Positions 35,454-45,680 of a DNA stretch of 64,000 bases are shown here, piece after piece (the stretch's first letter is position 1; each line of letters starts with the position of its first letter). Under the pieces are notes generated by a model. That model was not told the origin of the DNA and searched no databases. It saw nothing but the letters and a program-made list of their open reading frames with translations. Made by a program: the position numbers and the translations under genes. Source of the stretch: Acetivibrio cellulolyticus CD2 (GTDB taxonomy: Bacteria > Bacillota > Clostridia > Acetivibrionales > Acetivibrionaceae); assembly GCF_000179595.2 (NCBI RefSeq), contig NZ_JH556659.1:1105292-1169291 (forward strand), in the 5' to 3' direction.

Positions 35454-36254
35454 TCATTTTTGAATTACAACCTTTGTTCCAACTTTAACGTAATCATAAA
35501 AGTCTTCTACTGAGCTATTGCTCAAACCTACACAACCCCAAGTCCAATCACTTCCTAATTCAGCAGTACTTCCACCGTGTATTCCGACACCGCCGCCTAA
35601 AGAAGTGTTCTGCGGAGTAGTTTGAAAGTTTTTGAATGCAGTTACTATCTCTTCATATATACTACTGCTAATTATCCCATCTTCAAGTCCACGTTCTGCA
35701 TCTTCGATATTTGGATAACTTAGTCTCATCCATCTTGAACCCAGATATTCGTCTGCTGGATCTAAAATTGACTTTTCCGATATATAAAATGTTCCTTCAG
35801 GTGTCTTATGATCACCTGAAATTTCCTTATCCCCTAAATCGCTATCTCCTAACTCGACATGGTATGACTTTAGAAGTTTTCCATTACTTATCAAGCTTAG
35901 AACATGATCGGATTTATCAACATAAATCTCTAACCCATAAGTTTGAATATCAATACCCTTCTCATTTATTATATCACTAAGTGGCCTTTGCTGGTTTATC
36001 GGAGTTTCTTGAACCGCTTCAGCTGTCTTGGTATCTGACTTTAATGGATCCTCCTGTTTTAAAGCATCTATATCCACGTTATATTTATTGGTTGTAGTAT
36101 GAAAGTAACCTCCAACCTTTGCTATATACTGATTTGTGTTCAAAAAAGCCTTTGCAGCTGAAAAAGAACCCGGGAATGCCGCAAGTATAATTGTAACAAT
36201 ACCTGCTCCAAATAATACATAAGCGATTCTTCTTAAAATTGGCCTCTTTATCAT
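35454..36254 (-). CDS. L,D-transpeptidase
   Basis: This 266-aa protein has an N-terminal signal anchor (about residues 8-28), a linker, and a YkuD domain in the C-terminal half: GLEIYVDKSDHVLSLI, then the catalytic region GIHGGSTAELGSDWTWGCVGLSN with the active Cys. The start is the ATG at 36254 following AGGGGTGA. The GTG three codons earlier lies within that RBS. It is the second L,D-transpeptidase within 3.5 kb but differs in architecture, having no peptidoglycan-binding domain. Confidence 0.88.
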   Translation of the reverse strand: MIKRPILRRIAYVLFGAGIVTIILAAFPGSFSAAKAFLNTNQYIAKVGGYFHTTTNKYNVDIDALKQEDPLKSDTKTAEAVQETPINQQRPLSDIINEKGIDIQTYGLEIYVDKSDHVLSLISNGKLLKSYHVELGDSDLGDKEISGDHKTPEGTFYISEKSILDPADEYLGSRWMRLSYPNIEDAERGLEDGIISSSIYEEIVTAFKNFQTTPQNTSLGGGVGIHGGSTAELGSDWTWGCVGLSNSSVEDFYDYVKVGTKVVIQK

Positions 36255-36544
36255 TTTTATCACCCCTACATATTGAAAAAAATAGTATTTTTGTATAGCT
36301 CGACTATTCTAACACATCAAGCATTACCCCTTCCAATGTAATATAAGGAAAAAGCATTAAGAAACCATATAGTAAAACCTTTTGCAAATCGGGCTGCAGC
36401 TGGTATAGGTTTTTCCAAAAGATAAATTACAGAAGTTTTAAGCCAACTTTATTATAAGAAAGTTTACAATAAGTGAAGTAGACAGCCACATTTTTTCCTC
36501 ACTTATAATAAAATATTATAGAAAAATAAAAGTAGGGGATGGAA

Positions 36545-37816
36545 ATGGAAACATTAACTTTAGGCTCCACAGGTCCAAACGTGAAGTTAATTCAAAGTCT
36601 GCTTAATAGAATAGGTTATAATGCAGGTCCAGTTGACGGAAAATTGGGACTCCAAACACAGCAGGCAATCAAAGCTTTTCAAAGAAACTACGGCCTTGTT
36701 CCCGATGGTGTTGTTGGCCCAGCTACATGGAGGATATTTGAAAGATTTCTTTTGGGCTATGATATTTATACCATCCAACCTGGTGATACTTTAAATAATA
36801 TTGCCAGAAAGTATTACACAACTTTAAACGCTATATTAACTGCAAACCCTGGAATAAACCCAAATGCCCTAACTATAGGACAGCGGATTACTGTACCCTA
36901 TGGAATAGATATTGTGTATACAGATATTGATTATACATATGATATTTTAGAAAGACAAATACAAGGACTTAGGGTAAGATATCCATTTATCGAAGTCGGC
37001 TCTGCTGGCAACAGTGTTATGGGCAAAATGTTATATACTATAAGACTAGGAAGAGGTTCCAATCAGGTTTCCTATAATGCCTCCCACCATGGAAACGAGT
37101 GGATTACTACACCGTTATTAATGAAATTTATCGAAAACTTTGCAAAGGCATATTCAGGTGGCAGAACTCTAGGAGGCTATAGCACCACCAATATTTGGAA
37201 CCGCAGCAGTATATATATTGTCCCGATGGTTAACCCTGACGGAGTTGACCTTGTAAACTATTGGCCAAATTATTCAAATTCCACTTATATTCAGGCATCC
37301 CGCCTGAATACCACAGGACTGCCTTTACCAAGAGTATGGAAGGCAAATATACGTGGAACTGACCTGAATTTAAACTATCCTGCAGGTTGGGAAAACGAAC
37401 ATGAACTTGAGCTTCAACAAGGAATTACCGGTCCAGCTCCAAGAGACTATGGCGGACCTTTTCCGCTGTCCGAACCTGAATCTGCTGGCATGGTCAGCTT
37501 CACCAGACAACATAACTTTAGACTGGTTATAGCATACCATACGCAGGGTGAGGTTATATATTACCAATATGATAATCTTATGCCTCCCGAATCACTAAGA
37601 ATTGCCCAACTGTTTTCAAGGGTAAGCGGTTATGCTATTTCACAAAACCCTGGTGAAGCATCTTATGCAGGATACAAAGACTGGTTTATACAGGATTTCA
37701 GGCGTCCCGGTTTTACTATCGAGGTTGGAAAAGGTGTAAATCCTTTACCAATAACCCAATTTCCTAAAATATATCAGCAAAATGAAGAAATTCTATTACT
37801 TGGCGCTCTGGTTTAA
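36545..37816 (+). CDS. M14 zinc carboxypeptidase with PG-binding and LysM domains (ENP1-like)
   Basis: This 423-aa protein has a PG_binding_1 domain (residues 1-65) and one LysM motif (about 73-118, YTIQPGDTLNNIARKYYTT). The M14 catalytic domain follows, with zinc ligands in SHHGNEW and a downstream His in YHTQGE, the substrate-carboxylate RGTDLNLNYPAGWE and catalytic Glu in FTIEVGKG. The layout matches the gamma-D-glutamyl-L-diamino acid endopeptidase I of Bacillus spores, which cuts peptidoglycan stems. No signal peptide is seen, also as in ENP1. Start: the second ATG, with AGGGG at proper spacing. Confidence 0.9.
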   Translation: METLTLGSTGPNVKLIQSLLNRIGYNAGPVDGKLGLQTQQAIKAFQRNYGLVPDGVVGPATWRIFERFLLGYDIYTIQPGDTLNNIARKYYTTLNAILTANPGINPNALTIGQRITVPYGIDIVYTDIDYTYDILERQIQGLRVRYPFIEVGSAGNSVMGKMLYTIRLGRGSNQVSYNASHHGNEWITTPLLMKFIENFAKAYSGGRTLGGYSTTNIWNRSSIYIVPMVNPDGVDLVNYWPNYSNSTYIQASRLNTTGLPLPRVWKANIRGTDLNLNYPAGWENEHELELQQGITGPAPRDYGGPFPLSEPESAGMVSFTRQHNFRLVIAYHTQGEVIYYQYDNLMPPESLRIAQLFSRVSGYAISQNPGEASYAGYKDWFIQDFRRPGFTIEVGKGVNPLPITQFPKIYQQNEEILLLGALV

Positions 37817-37841
37817 TTCTCCGTTAATAAAATCTTTACAT

Positions 37842-37897
37842 CATTTAGACCCTCCCAATTTTAGGATATTTGCTTCGCAAATTCCTCAAATAAAAAA
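37842..37897 (-). repeat. Dispersed intergenic repeat, copy D
   Basis: The best reference copy. On the minus strand it starts in the terminator T run, then a hairpin AGGA-ATTTGC-GAA-GCAAAT-A-TCCT, then AAAATTGGGAGGGTCTAAATG. Closest match is copy B at 28775. Confidence 0.7.
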
Positions 37898-37927
37898 CCA
37901 ACCATCATTTTCTGAGGTTGGTTTTTT
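37892..37927. terminator. Bidirectional intrinsic terminator
   Basis: Perfect AAAAAACCAACC / GGTTGGTTTTTT stem with a 12-nt loop. It serves the rightward M14 gene and the leftward purL and decarboxylase remnant. Confidence 0.9.
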
Positions 37928-37929
37928 AT

Positions 37930-38100
37930 TTATTTGCCAAGTACTCTTATATAGTTTACATATGAATCAAAGGTAAGCGGACCAGCAGTTTTATGAATAC
38001 TTACAGCACTCATATCCGCTCCTACTACCATTGCTGTCAATGGGAAATCGTCATGAAATGACATATGAGCCCCATGCGCTTCATCAACTAAAACAGCCAT
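37930..38100 (-). pseudogene. Remnant of an Orn/Lys/Arg decarboxylase
   Basis: A 56-codon frame reads VDEAHGAHMSFHDDFPLTAM then GADMSAVSIHKTAG, which is the PLP-lysine region of class-I-type Orn/Lys/Arg decarboxylases (family motif SxHKTxGSLTQSS). Full-length enzymes have about 480 or more residues. Here only the active-site block remains, joined to an unrelated tail (DSYVNYIRVLGK) and a stop. No further family sequence is visible upstream before purL ends at 38126. It is therefore a deletion relic, not a functional gene. Confidence 0.75.
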
Positions 38101-38125
38101 CCATTAAAATACCTGAACCATATTT

Positions 38126-41100
38126 TTATTTAAAGTAATTTACACCTGCTTCAAAAAGCTTCTGATCCTTCTCTCCTGGAACATTTTTAACTACATTGGT
38201 TCCAATTCTCTCGGAGTGCCCCATCTTCCCAAGAACTCTTCCATCAGGACTTGTTATTCCCTCTATTGCTTCAAAAGAACCGTTAGGATTAAACCGTATG
38301 TCATAACTCGAATTACCATCAAGATCTACATACTGTGTCGCTATTTGGCCATTCTTTTCTAAAGCTTTAAGCACCTCTTCACTTGCCACGAATCTTCCTT
38401 CACCATGTGACACTGCTATAGAGTGAATGTCACCAACTTTAAGGTTGCTAAACCATGGGGACAGTGTAGATGATACTCTAGTATTTACCATACAGGAAAC
38501 GTGGCGTCCGATTGTATTAAAGGTCAATGTAGGGCTTTCATCAGTCAGATCCCTTATTTCGCCATAAGGAACCAACCCCAGCTTGATAAGAGCTTGGAAT
38601 CCGTTACATATACCAAGCATTAACCCATCTCTTTCTTTTAACAAACGCATAACCGCATCCTTAACCTTAGGATTTCTAAATGCTGTAGCGATGAACTTAC
38701 CTGAACCATCAGGTTCGTCTCCTCCGCTGAAACCTCCGGGGATCATTATGATTTGGGAATTATCAATCGTCTTAGCCATTAAATCCACGGATTTATCTAT
38801 TTCAGAAGATGACAAATTCTTAATAACAAATATTTCCGCCTGTCCACCAGCTCTTTCAAATGCTTTTGCAGTATCATATTCGCAATTGGTTCCTGGGAAT
38901 ACCGGTATAAATATCCTCGGCTTTGCATATGAAACTTTAGGTCTTGAAGTATTTCTTATTTCATACCCATATTGCTTTGGTTTACTATTAACAGGCTCTG
39001 TCCTGGTTGGGAAAATCTTTTCCAATGGTTCTTCCCAATTTTCGATCAAACTCTTTATGCTCATACTTACACCGTTTAAGTCAATAGCTTCCTTCTTTTG
39101 AGTAGTACCAAGGACTTCATAATCAATACCGGCAAACAATGTGCTTAAATCTTCATTCTTATTTATTTCCAGAACTATTGACCCGTATTCTGGAGCAAAC
39201 AGCTTGTTAACCGGTAAGTCTCCCTTAAATGTAAAGCCTATCATATTTCCAAAACTCATTTTGCTTATTGCCTCTACTAGCCCACCTGACCTTACAGTCT
39301 GTGCTGCCAAAACTTTTCCGGCACTCATTATTTCATTTATTCTAGTATAGTTTTTATCCAAATTATCAAAATCCGGCAATTCATTTGCATCTCTCTTTAA
39401 TGCTACAAGTACTACATTACTGTCAATATTCTTAAACTCTGTTGAAACAACATTTCTCACATCTACGATATCTACTGCAAAGGAAACAAGAGTAGGAGGA
39501 ACATTCATATCCTTAAAGGTTCCAGACATACTATCTTTTCCGCCTATTGCAGGTATACCAAGTTTCATCTGTGCATAGTAAGCACCCAAAAGTGCACTGA
39601 AAGGTTTGCCCCAACGCTTCGGATCCTTTCCAAGCTTTTCAAAATATTCCTGTAAGGTAAGTCTTGCAGTCTTGTAGTTTCCTCCCATAGCAACTATTTT
39701 TGCTACCGATTCAACCACTGCAAACACAGCTCCATGGAAAGGACTCCATTTAGCTATTAGCGGATTATACCCATAAGTCATTATTGTACCTGTAGTTGTA
39801 TCTCCATTCAATACAGGAATTTTTGCAGCCATTCCTTCTGCAGGACTTAACTGACACTTCCCTCCAAACGGCATCAGAACAGACCCTGCTCCAATAGAAG
39901 CATCAAATCTTTCAATCAGTCCCTTCTGGCTGCACACATTAAGGTCCTTTAACGTATCAACCCACTTCTGTTCTAAGTCCTTCGCATTTTGCTCGCTCAA
40001 TGCTGCCTTGAAGTAGGTATTGTCTTCTGAAGGCGCAGTTATAATAATATTGGAGTTTTGCTTAACCCCGTTAGTATTTAAAAACTCCCTGCTTAAACTA
40101 ACTATGGTCTTTCCTCTCCAAACCATAGACAATCTTGGCTCAGCAGTCACATCAGCAACCGTTGATGCTTCAAGGTTCTCATCTCTTGCAGCTTCAATAA
40201 ATTTAACTACGTCCTCTTTTTTAACAACAACAGCCATTCTCTCTTGAGACTCAGATATAGCTAGCTCTGTTCCATCCAAACCTTCATACTTTTTAGGCAC
40301 CGAATCCAAATTAATCTTAAGACCATCTGCCAACTCCCCTATAGCAACAGAAACTCCTCCAGCTCCAAAGTCATTACACCTTTTTATCATAGTACTAACT
40401 TCAGGCCTTCTAAATAGTCTCTGAATTTTTCTTTCAGTAGGAGGATTACCCTTTTGTACTTCAGCTCCGCAAGTAAGCAATGACTCTTCCGTATGCTCCT
40501 TTGAAGACCCTGTTGCTCCTCCACAGCCGTCACGGCCTGTCCTTCCGCCTAATAGAATGATTACATCACCAGCTTCAGGCGTTTCTCTGACAACATTTTT
40601 CTTTGGTGCTGCACCAATAACTGCTCCGATTTCCATTCTCTTAGTCACATAATCTTCGTCATATATTTCTGCTACCTGACCTGTGGCAAGACCGATCTGA
40701 TTTCCGTATGAACTATACCCTGAAGCAGCTCCGGTTGTTATCTTCCTCTGTGGAAGTTTACCCGGTATCGTATCTTGAATACTGGTTCTTGGGTCTCCAC
40801 TTCCTGTAACACGCATAGCCTGATAAACATAGGACCTTCCTGATAACGGATCTCTTATTGCTCCGCCCAGACAAGTCGCTGCTCCACCAAATGGTTCAAT
40901 TTCAGTAGGATGGTTATGTGTTTCATTTTTGAACATCACCAGCCACTCTTCGTTATTTCCGTTTACATCAACATTTACTACTATACTGCATGCATTTATC
41001 TCATCAGACTCATCAAGATCTTCCAAACTTCCCTTTTTCCTAAGTTCCTTCATTGCAATTGTTGCAATATCCATGAGGCAGACATCCTTTTGCCTGTCTC

Positions 41101-41899
41101 CATACACATACTTCCTTGATTCAAGATAGCTCTCATAAGCATTCTTTATAGGTGCACTAAATTTACCATCCTCAATCTCGATACTCTGAATATTTGTGAG
41201 GAATGTTGTATGACGGCAGTGGTCAGACCAGTAAGTATCAATAACCCTTATTTCAGTATAGGTCGGATCTCTCTTTTCCGTATCTCTAAAATACTTCTGG
41301 CAAAACTCAAGATCCTCTAGTGACATCGCAAGGCCCATTTCATCCATAAAGTCCTTAAGCTCATCAAAATTCTTATTTATAAAGCCATTCAAGATTTTTA
41401 CATCAGCAGGTATACTAACTTCGACCTCCAAAGAAGCAGGCTTTTCCATAGATGCTTCGTGGCTTTCAACAGGGTTTATCAAATAACTCTTTGCCTTTTC
41501 ATATTCACTGTCTGATACTTCACCCTCTAAAACAACAAGCTTCGCAACTTTAGTATTTGGTCTTTCACCATGAGTAAGTATCTGCACACATTGAGAAGCA
41601 GAATCAGCTCTCTGGTCATATTGTCCTGGCAAATATTCGATAGCTATGACCCTACTCCCACTATTTATGTCAATTTTTTCATCAAAAACCTCATCAACAG
41701 GCGGCTCTGAAAATATTGTCCTCTTCGAACTCTCAAACTCCTCATCGGATATACCTTCAATATCATACCTGTTTATTATCCTTACACTATTTAAACCTCC
41801 TATACCGAGATTGTATTTCAAGTCGCGGTATAGGCTGCCAGCTTCTACATCGAAACCTTTTTTCTTTTCTACGAAAATTCTTCTAACATTATTAATCAT
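38126..41899 (-). CDS. purL: Phosphoribosylformylglycinamidine synthase, single-chain
   Basis: This 1257-aa enzyme of purine synthesis converts FGAR, ATP and glutamine to FGAM. The N-terminal PurS-like and linker region is followed by two AIRS-like halves (WSDHCRHTTF, FKNETHNHPTEIEPFGGAATCLGG, GAGGVSVAIGELADG). A C-terminal class I glutaminase has MLGICNGFQALIKLG (catalytic Cys) and SHGEGRF. The fused form is used by many Clostridia and proteobacteria, unlike the PurS/Q/L trio of Bacillus. The start is the ATG at 41899 after AGAGGT. A TTG six codons upstream overlaps the RBS. No other pur gene is adjacent, and no purine riboswitch was seen in the leader. Confidence 0.96.
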   Translation of the reverse strand: MINNVRRIFVEKKKGFDVEAGSLYRDLKYNLGIGGLNSVRIINRYDIEGISDEEFESSKRTIFSEPPVDEVFDEKIDINSGSRVIAIEYLPGQYDQRADSASQCVQILTHGERPNTKVAKLVVLEGEVSDSEYEKAKSYLINPVESHEASMEKPASLEVEVSIPADVKILNGFINKNFDELKDFMDEMGLAMSLEDLEFCQKYFRDTEKRDPTYTEIRVIDTYWSDHCRHTTFLTNIQSIEIEDGKFSAPIKNAYESYLESRKYVYGDRQKDVCLMDIATIAMKELRKKGSLEDLDESDEINACSIVVNVDVNGNNEEWLVMFKNETHNHPTEIEPFGGAATCLGGAIRDPLSGRSYVYQAMRVTGSGDPRTSIQDTIPGKLPQRKITTGAASGYSSYGNQIGLATGQVAEIYDEDYVTKRMEIGAVIGAAPKKNVVRETPEAGDVIILLGGRTGRDGCGGATGSSKEHTEESLLTCGAEVQKGNPPTERKIQRLFRRPEVSTMIKRCNDFGAGGVSVAIGELADGLKINLDSVPKKYEGLDGTELAISESQERMAVVVKKEDVVKFIEAARDENLEASTVADVTAEPRLSMVWRGKTIVSLSREFLNTNGVKQNSNIIITAPSEDNTYFKAALSEQNAKDLEQKWVDTLKDLNVCSQKGLIERFDASIGAGSVLMPFGGKCQLSPAEGMAAKIPVLNGDTTTGTIMTYGYNPLIAKWSPFHGAVFAVVESVAKIVAMGGNYKTARLTLQEYFEKLGKDPKRWGKPFSALLGAYYAQMKLGIPAIGGKDSMSGTFKDMNVPPTLVSFAVDIVDVRNVVSTEFKNIDSNVVLVALKRDANELPDFDNLDKNYTRINEIMSAGKVLAAQTVRSGGLVEAISKMSFGNMIGFTFKGDLPVNKLFAPEYGSIVLEINKNEDLSTLFAGIDYEVLGTTQKKEAIDLNGVSMSIKSLIENWEEPLEKIFPTRTEPVNSKPKQYGYEIRNTSRPKVSYAKPRIFIPVFPGTNCEYDTAKAFERAGGQAEIFVIKNLSSSEIDKSVDLMAKTIDNSQIIMIPGGFSGGDEPDGSGKFIATAFRNPKVKDAVMRLLKERDGLMLGICNGFQALIKLGLVPYGEIRDLTDESPTLTFNTIGRHVSCMVNTRVSSTLSPWFSNLKVGDIHSIAVSHGEGRFVASEEVLKALEKNGQIATQYVDLDGNSSYDIRFNPNGSFEAIEGITSPDGRVLGKMGHSERIGTNVVKNVPGEKDQKLFEAGVNYFK

Positions 41900-42114
41900 T
41901 TTTCTACCTCTTTTCAATCAATAATAAAATTATATTTTTGCAAAGCTCATTTTACATATATAAATTCAAATGTTGCAAAATAATGTCCATCTATATAAAC
42001 TGCGCTTCTTAATATAATTTCTTTTGTGCAGCTTATATATTACATGTATTATTATAGTATGATACAATGAATAAGTAAAATTAATAATTTTAATGTATAA
42101 TATAAGAGGTTCTT

Positions 42115-43002
42115 ATGGATATTAACTTTGAGTTATATAAAGTATTTTATCATGCTGCCAAGAGTAACAGTTTTTCTGATGCAGCCGCTAAGCTCCACGT
42201 ATCCCAATCAGCGATCAGTCAGTCTATAAAAAACCTTGAGGATAAAACGGGCTCCCAACTTTTCTTCAGAAAGACCCGGGAAATAAAATTGACTTCTGAG
42301 GGTGAACTTCTATTTAAGCACATAGAGCAAGCTTATAACTTTATCAAAACTGCTGAAAGCAAGCTACTTGAATCTCAAAATCTTGAGAGCGGTGAAATAA
42401 GAATAGGCGTAAGTGATACTATATGCAAATACTACCTTATAGATCCGATTGACAGGTTTATTAAAAAACATCCTAAAGTTAAAATTCAAGTTATAAACAG
42501 AACCTCGCATCAGATTCAGGATATCTTGAAGGAAGGTATAATTGACTTTGGAATAGTAACACTTCCTATTCATATCAAGGGAATAACTATTGAAAATTAC
42601 AAGTCGGTAGAAGATATCTTTGTTGCTTCAAATAAATTTATTGAGCTAAAAGGAAGACAGATTTCATTAAAAGAGCTCTCTAAATATCCCCTTCTAATGC
42701 TTGATAGAAACAGTTCAACCCGGCGCAACATTGATTCTTTTTTACAGAAAAAAGGCTTAAATTTGCTTCCTGAAATCGAACTTGAAAGCATTGACCTTCT
42801 ACTTGAATTTGCCAGAATAGGGCTTGGGATTGCCCATGTTCTCAAAGAAAGTGCAGATTTCCTTATTGATAAAAATGAGCTGTTCGAAGTACGCCTTAAG
42901 GAAAAGCTAACTTTGAGGAAACTTGGAATCATCACAATGAAAAATGTTCCTCTTTCCAGAACATCATACGAGTTTATCAATTTTCTCATGGACAAAGATT
43001 AA
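42115..43002 (+). CDS. LysR family transcriptional regulator
   Basis: This 295-aa protein has an N-terminal winged helix (residues 1-60; SNSFSDAAAKLHVSQSAISQSIKNLEDKTGSQLFFR) and a periplasmic-binding-like effector domain (about 90-290). It is divergent from purL with a ~215-nt gap, so it may regulate itself or purL. Target and ligand cannot be assigned. The RBS AGAGG precedes the ATG. Confidence 0.92.
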   Translation: MDINFELYKVFYHAAKSNSFSDAAAKLHVSQSAISQSIKNLEDKTGSQLFFRKTREIKLTSEGELLFKHIEQAYNFIKTAESKLLESQNLESGEIRIGVSDTICKYYLIDPIDRFIKKHPKVKIQVINRTSHQIQDILKEGIIDFGIVTLPIHIKGITIENYKSVEDIFVASNKFIELKGRQISLKELSKYPLLMLDRNSSTRRNIDSFLQKKGLNLLPEIELESIDLLLEFARIGLGIAHVLKESADFLIDKNELFEVRLKEKLTLRKLGIITMKNVPLSRTSYEFINFLMDKD

Positions 43003-43362
43003 CGAATCTTATTTAATTTACTTCTGATATTTAACGATAATAAGCTTTTTTAGACATCTCCTTTACATTCTTGCCCAAATTATGCTACGATATTATAGAT
43101 TATAAGCTTACAGCTCATTTCAAGGTATTAAGACGATATTTAAAATCAAAGCGCAGCAAAAGTTGAAATTAAAACAGTAAATTCCGCTTCGATTAAGTAT
43201 ATAAATTATCTCTTTTCGAAAAGTATCTTACGACGCTAAGTTGTAAGACTTTCGGCATATATTTTTGCTAAAAGCCAGACTTTTTGAGAAGAATAGTATG
43301 TGTTGTATTATTGACGTTTTATTTATAATTTACTAAATTTATAAATACGAAAGGATGGTTCT
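43003..43362. other. Gene-free stretch upstream of the XRE-cupin gene
   Basis: No coding sequence is supported. The only signals are a TCTTAC/GTAAGA inverted repeat near 43227-43248 and the promoter candidate at 43311-43339. Confidence 0.5.
43311..43339 (+). promoter_or_regulatory. Putative sigma-A promoter of the XRE-cupin gene
   Basis: TTGACG, 17 nt, TAAATT, ending 23 nt before the start codon. Confidence 0.4.
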
Positions 43363-43914
43363 ATGTCAGAGCAAATTAAGCAAATCAGCAGGAGAATTAA
43401 AGAACTTCGTGAGATTTCCGAAATATCACCAGAGTCCTTATCTAAAGAACTTAACATTTCTATTGAGACTTATCTTGAATATGAAAGCGGAAATATAGAT
43501 ATTCCTGTAAGTTTCCTTTACGGAATTGCCAATAAGTTTAATGTCGAACTTGCTGCAATTCTTACAGGGGATGCTCCAAGGCTTCATACATATTCCGTCG
43601 TACGTAAAGACAGCGGTGTAAGTGTTGACCGAAGGAAAGAATATAAGTACCAGAGCCTAGCATATAATTTCGTGCACAAAAAAGCAGAACCTTTTATGGT
43701 TACTGTTGAACCTGACTCTGATCCGAAGGTACACTATAATTCACATCCAGGTCAGGAATTTAATTATGTTATCGAAGGAACTTTAAAAGTAATAATTAAT
43801 GGCCATGAAATCATCTTAAATGAAGGTGACTCACTTTTCTTTGATTCCGGAGTAAACCATGGAATGAAAGCTATGAATGACAAAACTGCTAGGTTTTTAG
43901 CAATAATTTTATAA
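43363..43914 (+). CDS. XRE-family regulator with cupin domain
   Basis: This 183-aa protein has an HTH_3 domain at residues about 7-62 (ISRRIKELREISEISPESLSKEL) and a cupin_2 domain at about 108-180 (HPGQEFNYVIEGTLKVIINGHEIIL, SLFFDSGVNHGM). Such regulators bind a small ligand in the cupin. The acyl-CoA synthetase starts 15 nt downstream, and this pairing recurs in Clostridia and archaea. That suggests the regulator controls, and senses a product of, that enzyme. The RBS is AAAGGA. Confidence 0.9.
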   Translation: MSEQIKQISRRIKELREISEISPESLSKELNISIETYLEYESGNIDIPVSFLYGIANKFNVELAAILTGDAPRLHTYSVVRKDSGVSVDRRKEYKYQSLAYNFVHKKAEPFMVTVEPDSDPKVHYNSHPGQEFNYVIEGTLKVIINGHEIILNEGDSLFFDSGVNHGMKAMNDKTARFLAIIL

Positions 43915-43929
43915 TGGAGGTTTGTTGTA

Positions 43930-45582
43930 ATGCTAGAAAAATATATTCACCGGACAGAATTTACTTCATATGAGGATTTTGTTGAGAATTTTAAAATAAA
44001 CGTACCGGACAACTTTAATTTTGCCTATGATGTTGTCGATGAAATTGCTGCAAATAACCCAGACAGAGTCGCAATAGTCTGGTGCGATGAAAAAGGCGCT
44101 GAAGCAACCTTTACTTTTGGGCAGCTAAAACACTATAGTGATAAAACCGCTAATTTTTTTAAAAAAGCCGGCATTGGAAAAGGCGACCCTGTAATGTTAA
44201 TACTAAAAAGACGCTATGAGTTCTGGTTTGCCATTCTTGCACTGCATAAGATAGGCGCAATATGTATTCCTGCAACACATCTTCTTACTTCAAAGGACCT
44301 AGTTTACAGGAATAACGCTGCTGATATAAAAATGATAGTTTCTGTAGCTGAGGATGAAGTTATAAAACATATAGAAGATTCTATGGCTAAATCTCCTTCT
44401 CTGAAAGCTAAAGCACTTGTTGGAGGTACCAGGGAAGGTTGGTACGACTTTACTAAAGAAGTAGAAGAAGCATCTTCAGAATTTACCAAACCTGTAGGTG
44501 ACAATGCACCCCAAAATGATGATACAATGCTCTTATATTTCACATCAGGAACAACAGGTATGCCTAAAATGGTTAGGCACAATTTCATGTACCCATTAGG
44601 TCACATTCCTACCGCAAAGTACTGGCAAAATGTTCAGGAAGGTGGCCTGCATCTTACCGTTGCAGACACCGGATGGGCTAAAGCAGTATGGGGCAAAATT
44701 TATGGACAGTGGATGGCTGGAAGTGCAGTTTTCGTATATGATTATGATAAATTTGTCCCAAAAGAGCTCTTAAGTGTTATATGCAAACATGGTGTAACAA
44801 CATTTTGTGCTCCTCCTACTATATACAGGTTCTTTATAAAAGAAGACCTGACGCAGTTCGATTTAAGTAAACTTAAATATTGTGCTATAGCTGGCGAACC
44901 TTTAAACCCCGAAGTCTATAACCAGTTCCTTAACCTGACCGGTATAAAACTCATGGAAGGTTATGGCCAAACAGAGTTGACTGTAGTATTAGGAACCTAT
45001 CCATGGATGGAACCAAAACCAGGTTCAATGGGTAAGCCAACACCAGGATATGATGTTGATATAATTGATGAAAACGGAAAATCCTGCGAAGTTGGTGAAG
45101 AAGGCCAGATAGTTATAAGAACAGGAAAGCGCATGCCTGTAGGTATATTTGGAGGATACTACAGAGATGAAGCACTAACCAATAAGGTATGGCATGATGA
45201 TATATATTATACCGGAGATATGGCCTGGAAAGATGAAGATGGCTATTACTGGTTCGTAGGAAGGGCAGACGATGTAATCAAAAGCTCAGGATATAGAATC
45301 GGACCTTTTGAAGTTGAAAGTGCTTTATTGGAACACCCTGCTGTATTAGAGTGCGCCATAACAGCAGTTCCAGATCCGGTTAGAGGACAGATTGTCAAAG
45401 CTACAGTGGTGTTAACAAAAAAATATTCCGCCAGTGAAGCTCTTGTTAAGGAACTGCAAGATCACGTAAAAAGGGTAACTGCTCCTTATAAGTATCCTAG
45501 GATAATCGAATTCGTAGAGGAACTTCCAAAAACTATCAGTGGTAAAATTCGTAGAGTTGAAATACGTCAAAAAGATTCTTAA
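43930..45582 (+). CDS. AMP-dependent acyl-CoA synthetase (acetyl/medium-chain type)
   Basis: This 550-aa ANL-superfamily enzyme activates a carboxylic acid with ATP and CoA. It has the P-loop [15 protein letters not shown]5 motif EGYGQTE, A7 YYTGDMA, A8 [21 protein letters not shown] and the A10 catalytic lysine in [10 protein letters not shown]. It is closer to medium-chain acyl-CoA synthetases than to AcsA by length and the [13 protein letters not shown] stretch. Substrate unknown. It is co-transcribed with the XRE-cupin regulator and ends at a strong terminator. Confidence 0.92.
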   Translation: MLEKYIHRTEFTSYEDFVENFKINVPDNFNFAYDVVDEIAANNPDRVAIVWCDEKGAEATFTFGQLKHYSDKTANFFKKAGIGKGDPVMLILKRRYEFWFAILALHKIGAICIPATHLLTSKDLVYRNNAADIKMIVSVAEDEVIKHIEDSMAKSPSLKAKALVGGTREGWYDFTKEVEEASSEFTKPVGDNAPQNDDTMLLYFTSGTTGMPKMVRHNFMYPLGHIPTAKYWQNVQEGGLHLTVADTGWAKAVWGKIYGQWMAGSAVFVYDYDKFVPKELLSVICKHGVTTFCAPPTIYRFFIKEDLTQFDLSKLKYCAIAGEPLNPEVYNQFLNLTGIKLMEGYGQTELTVVLGTYPWMEPKPGSMGKPTPGYDVDIIDENGKSCEVGEEGQIVIRTGKRMPVGIFGGYYRDEALTNKVWHDDIYYTGDMAWKDEDGYYWFVGRADDVIKSSGYRIGPFEVESALLEHPAVLECAITAVPDPVRGQIVKATVVLTKKYSASEALVKELQDHVKRVTAPYKYPRIIEFVEELPKTISGKIRRVEIRQKDS

Positions 45583-45593
45583 AATAAATTACA

Positions 45594-45632
45594 AAAATAG
45601 CTGCAGTTTGTCGTCCAAGCTGCAGCTATTTT
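45594..45632. terminator. Intrinsic terminator
   Basis: Perfect 13-bp stem AAAATAGCTGCAG / CTGCAGCTATTTT with a 13-nt loop, 11 nt after the acyl-CoA synthetase stop. It may also end the convergent htpG transcript. Confidence 0.85.
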
Positions 45633-45680
45633 AATATTCATATTCTTAAATTTGCTATTGCTTATTGTATTAGCTTTATC

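Noticed and set aside
36380..36440. Riboswitch-like hairpin before the M14 gene
   Set aside because: AAAACCT/AGGTTTT pairing is short and no known aptamer core is present.
37930..38100. Functional 56-aa protein
   Set aside because: Sequence is plainly the active-site block of a much larger decarboxylase.
41900..42114. Purine riboswitch before purL
   Set aside because: The AT-rich leader shows no conserved purine-aptamer core or terminator.
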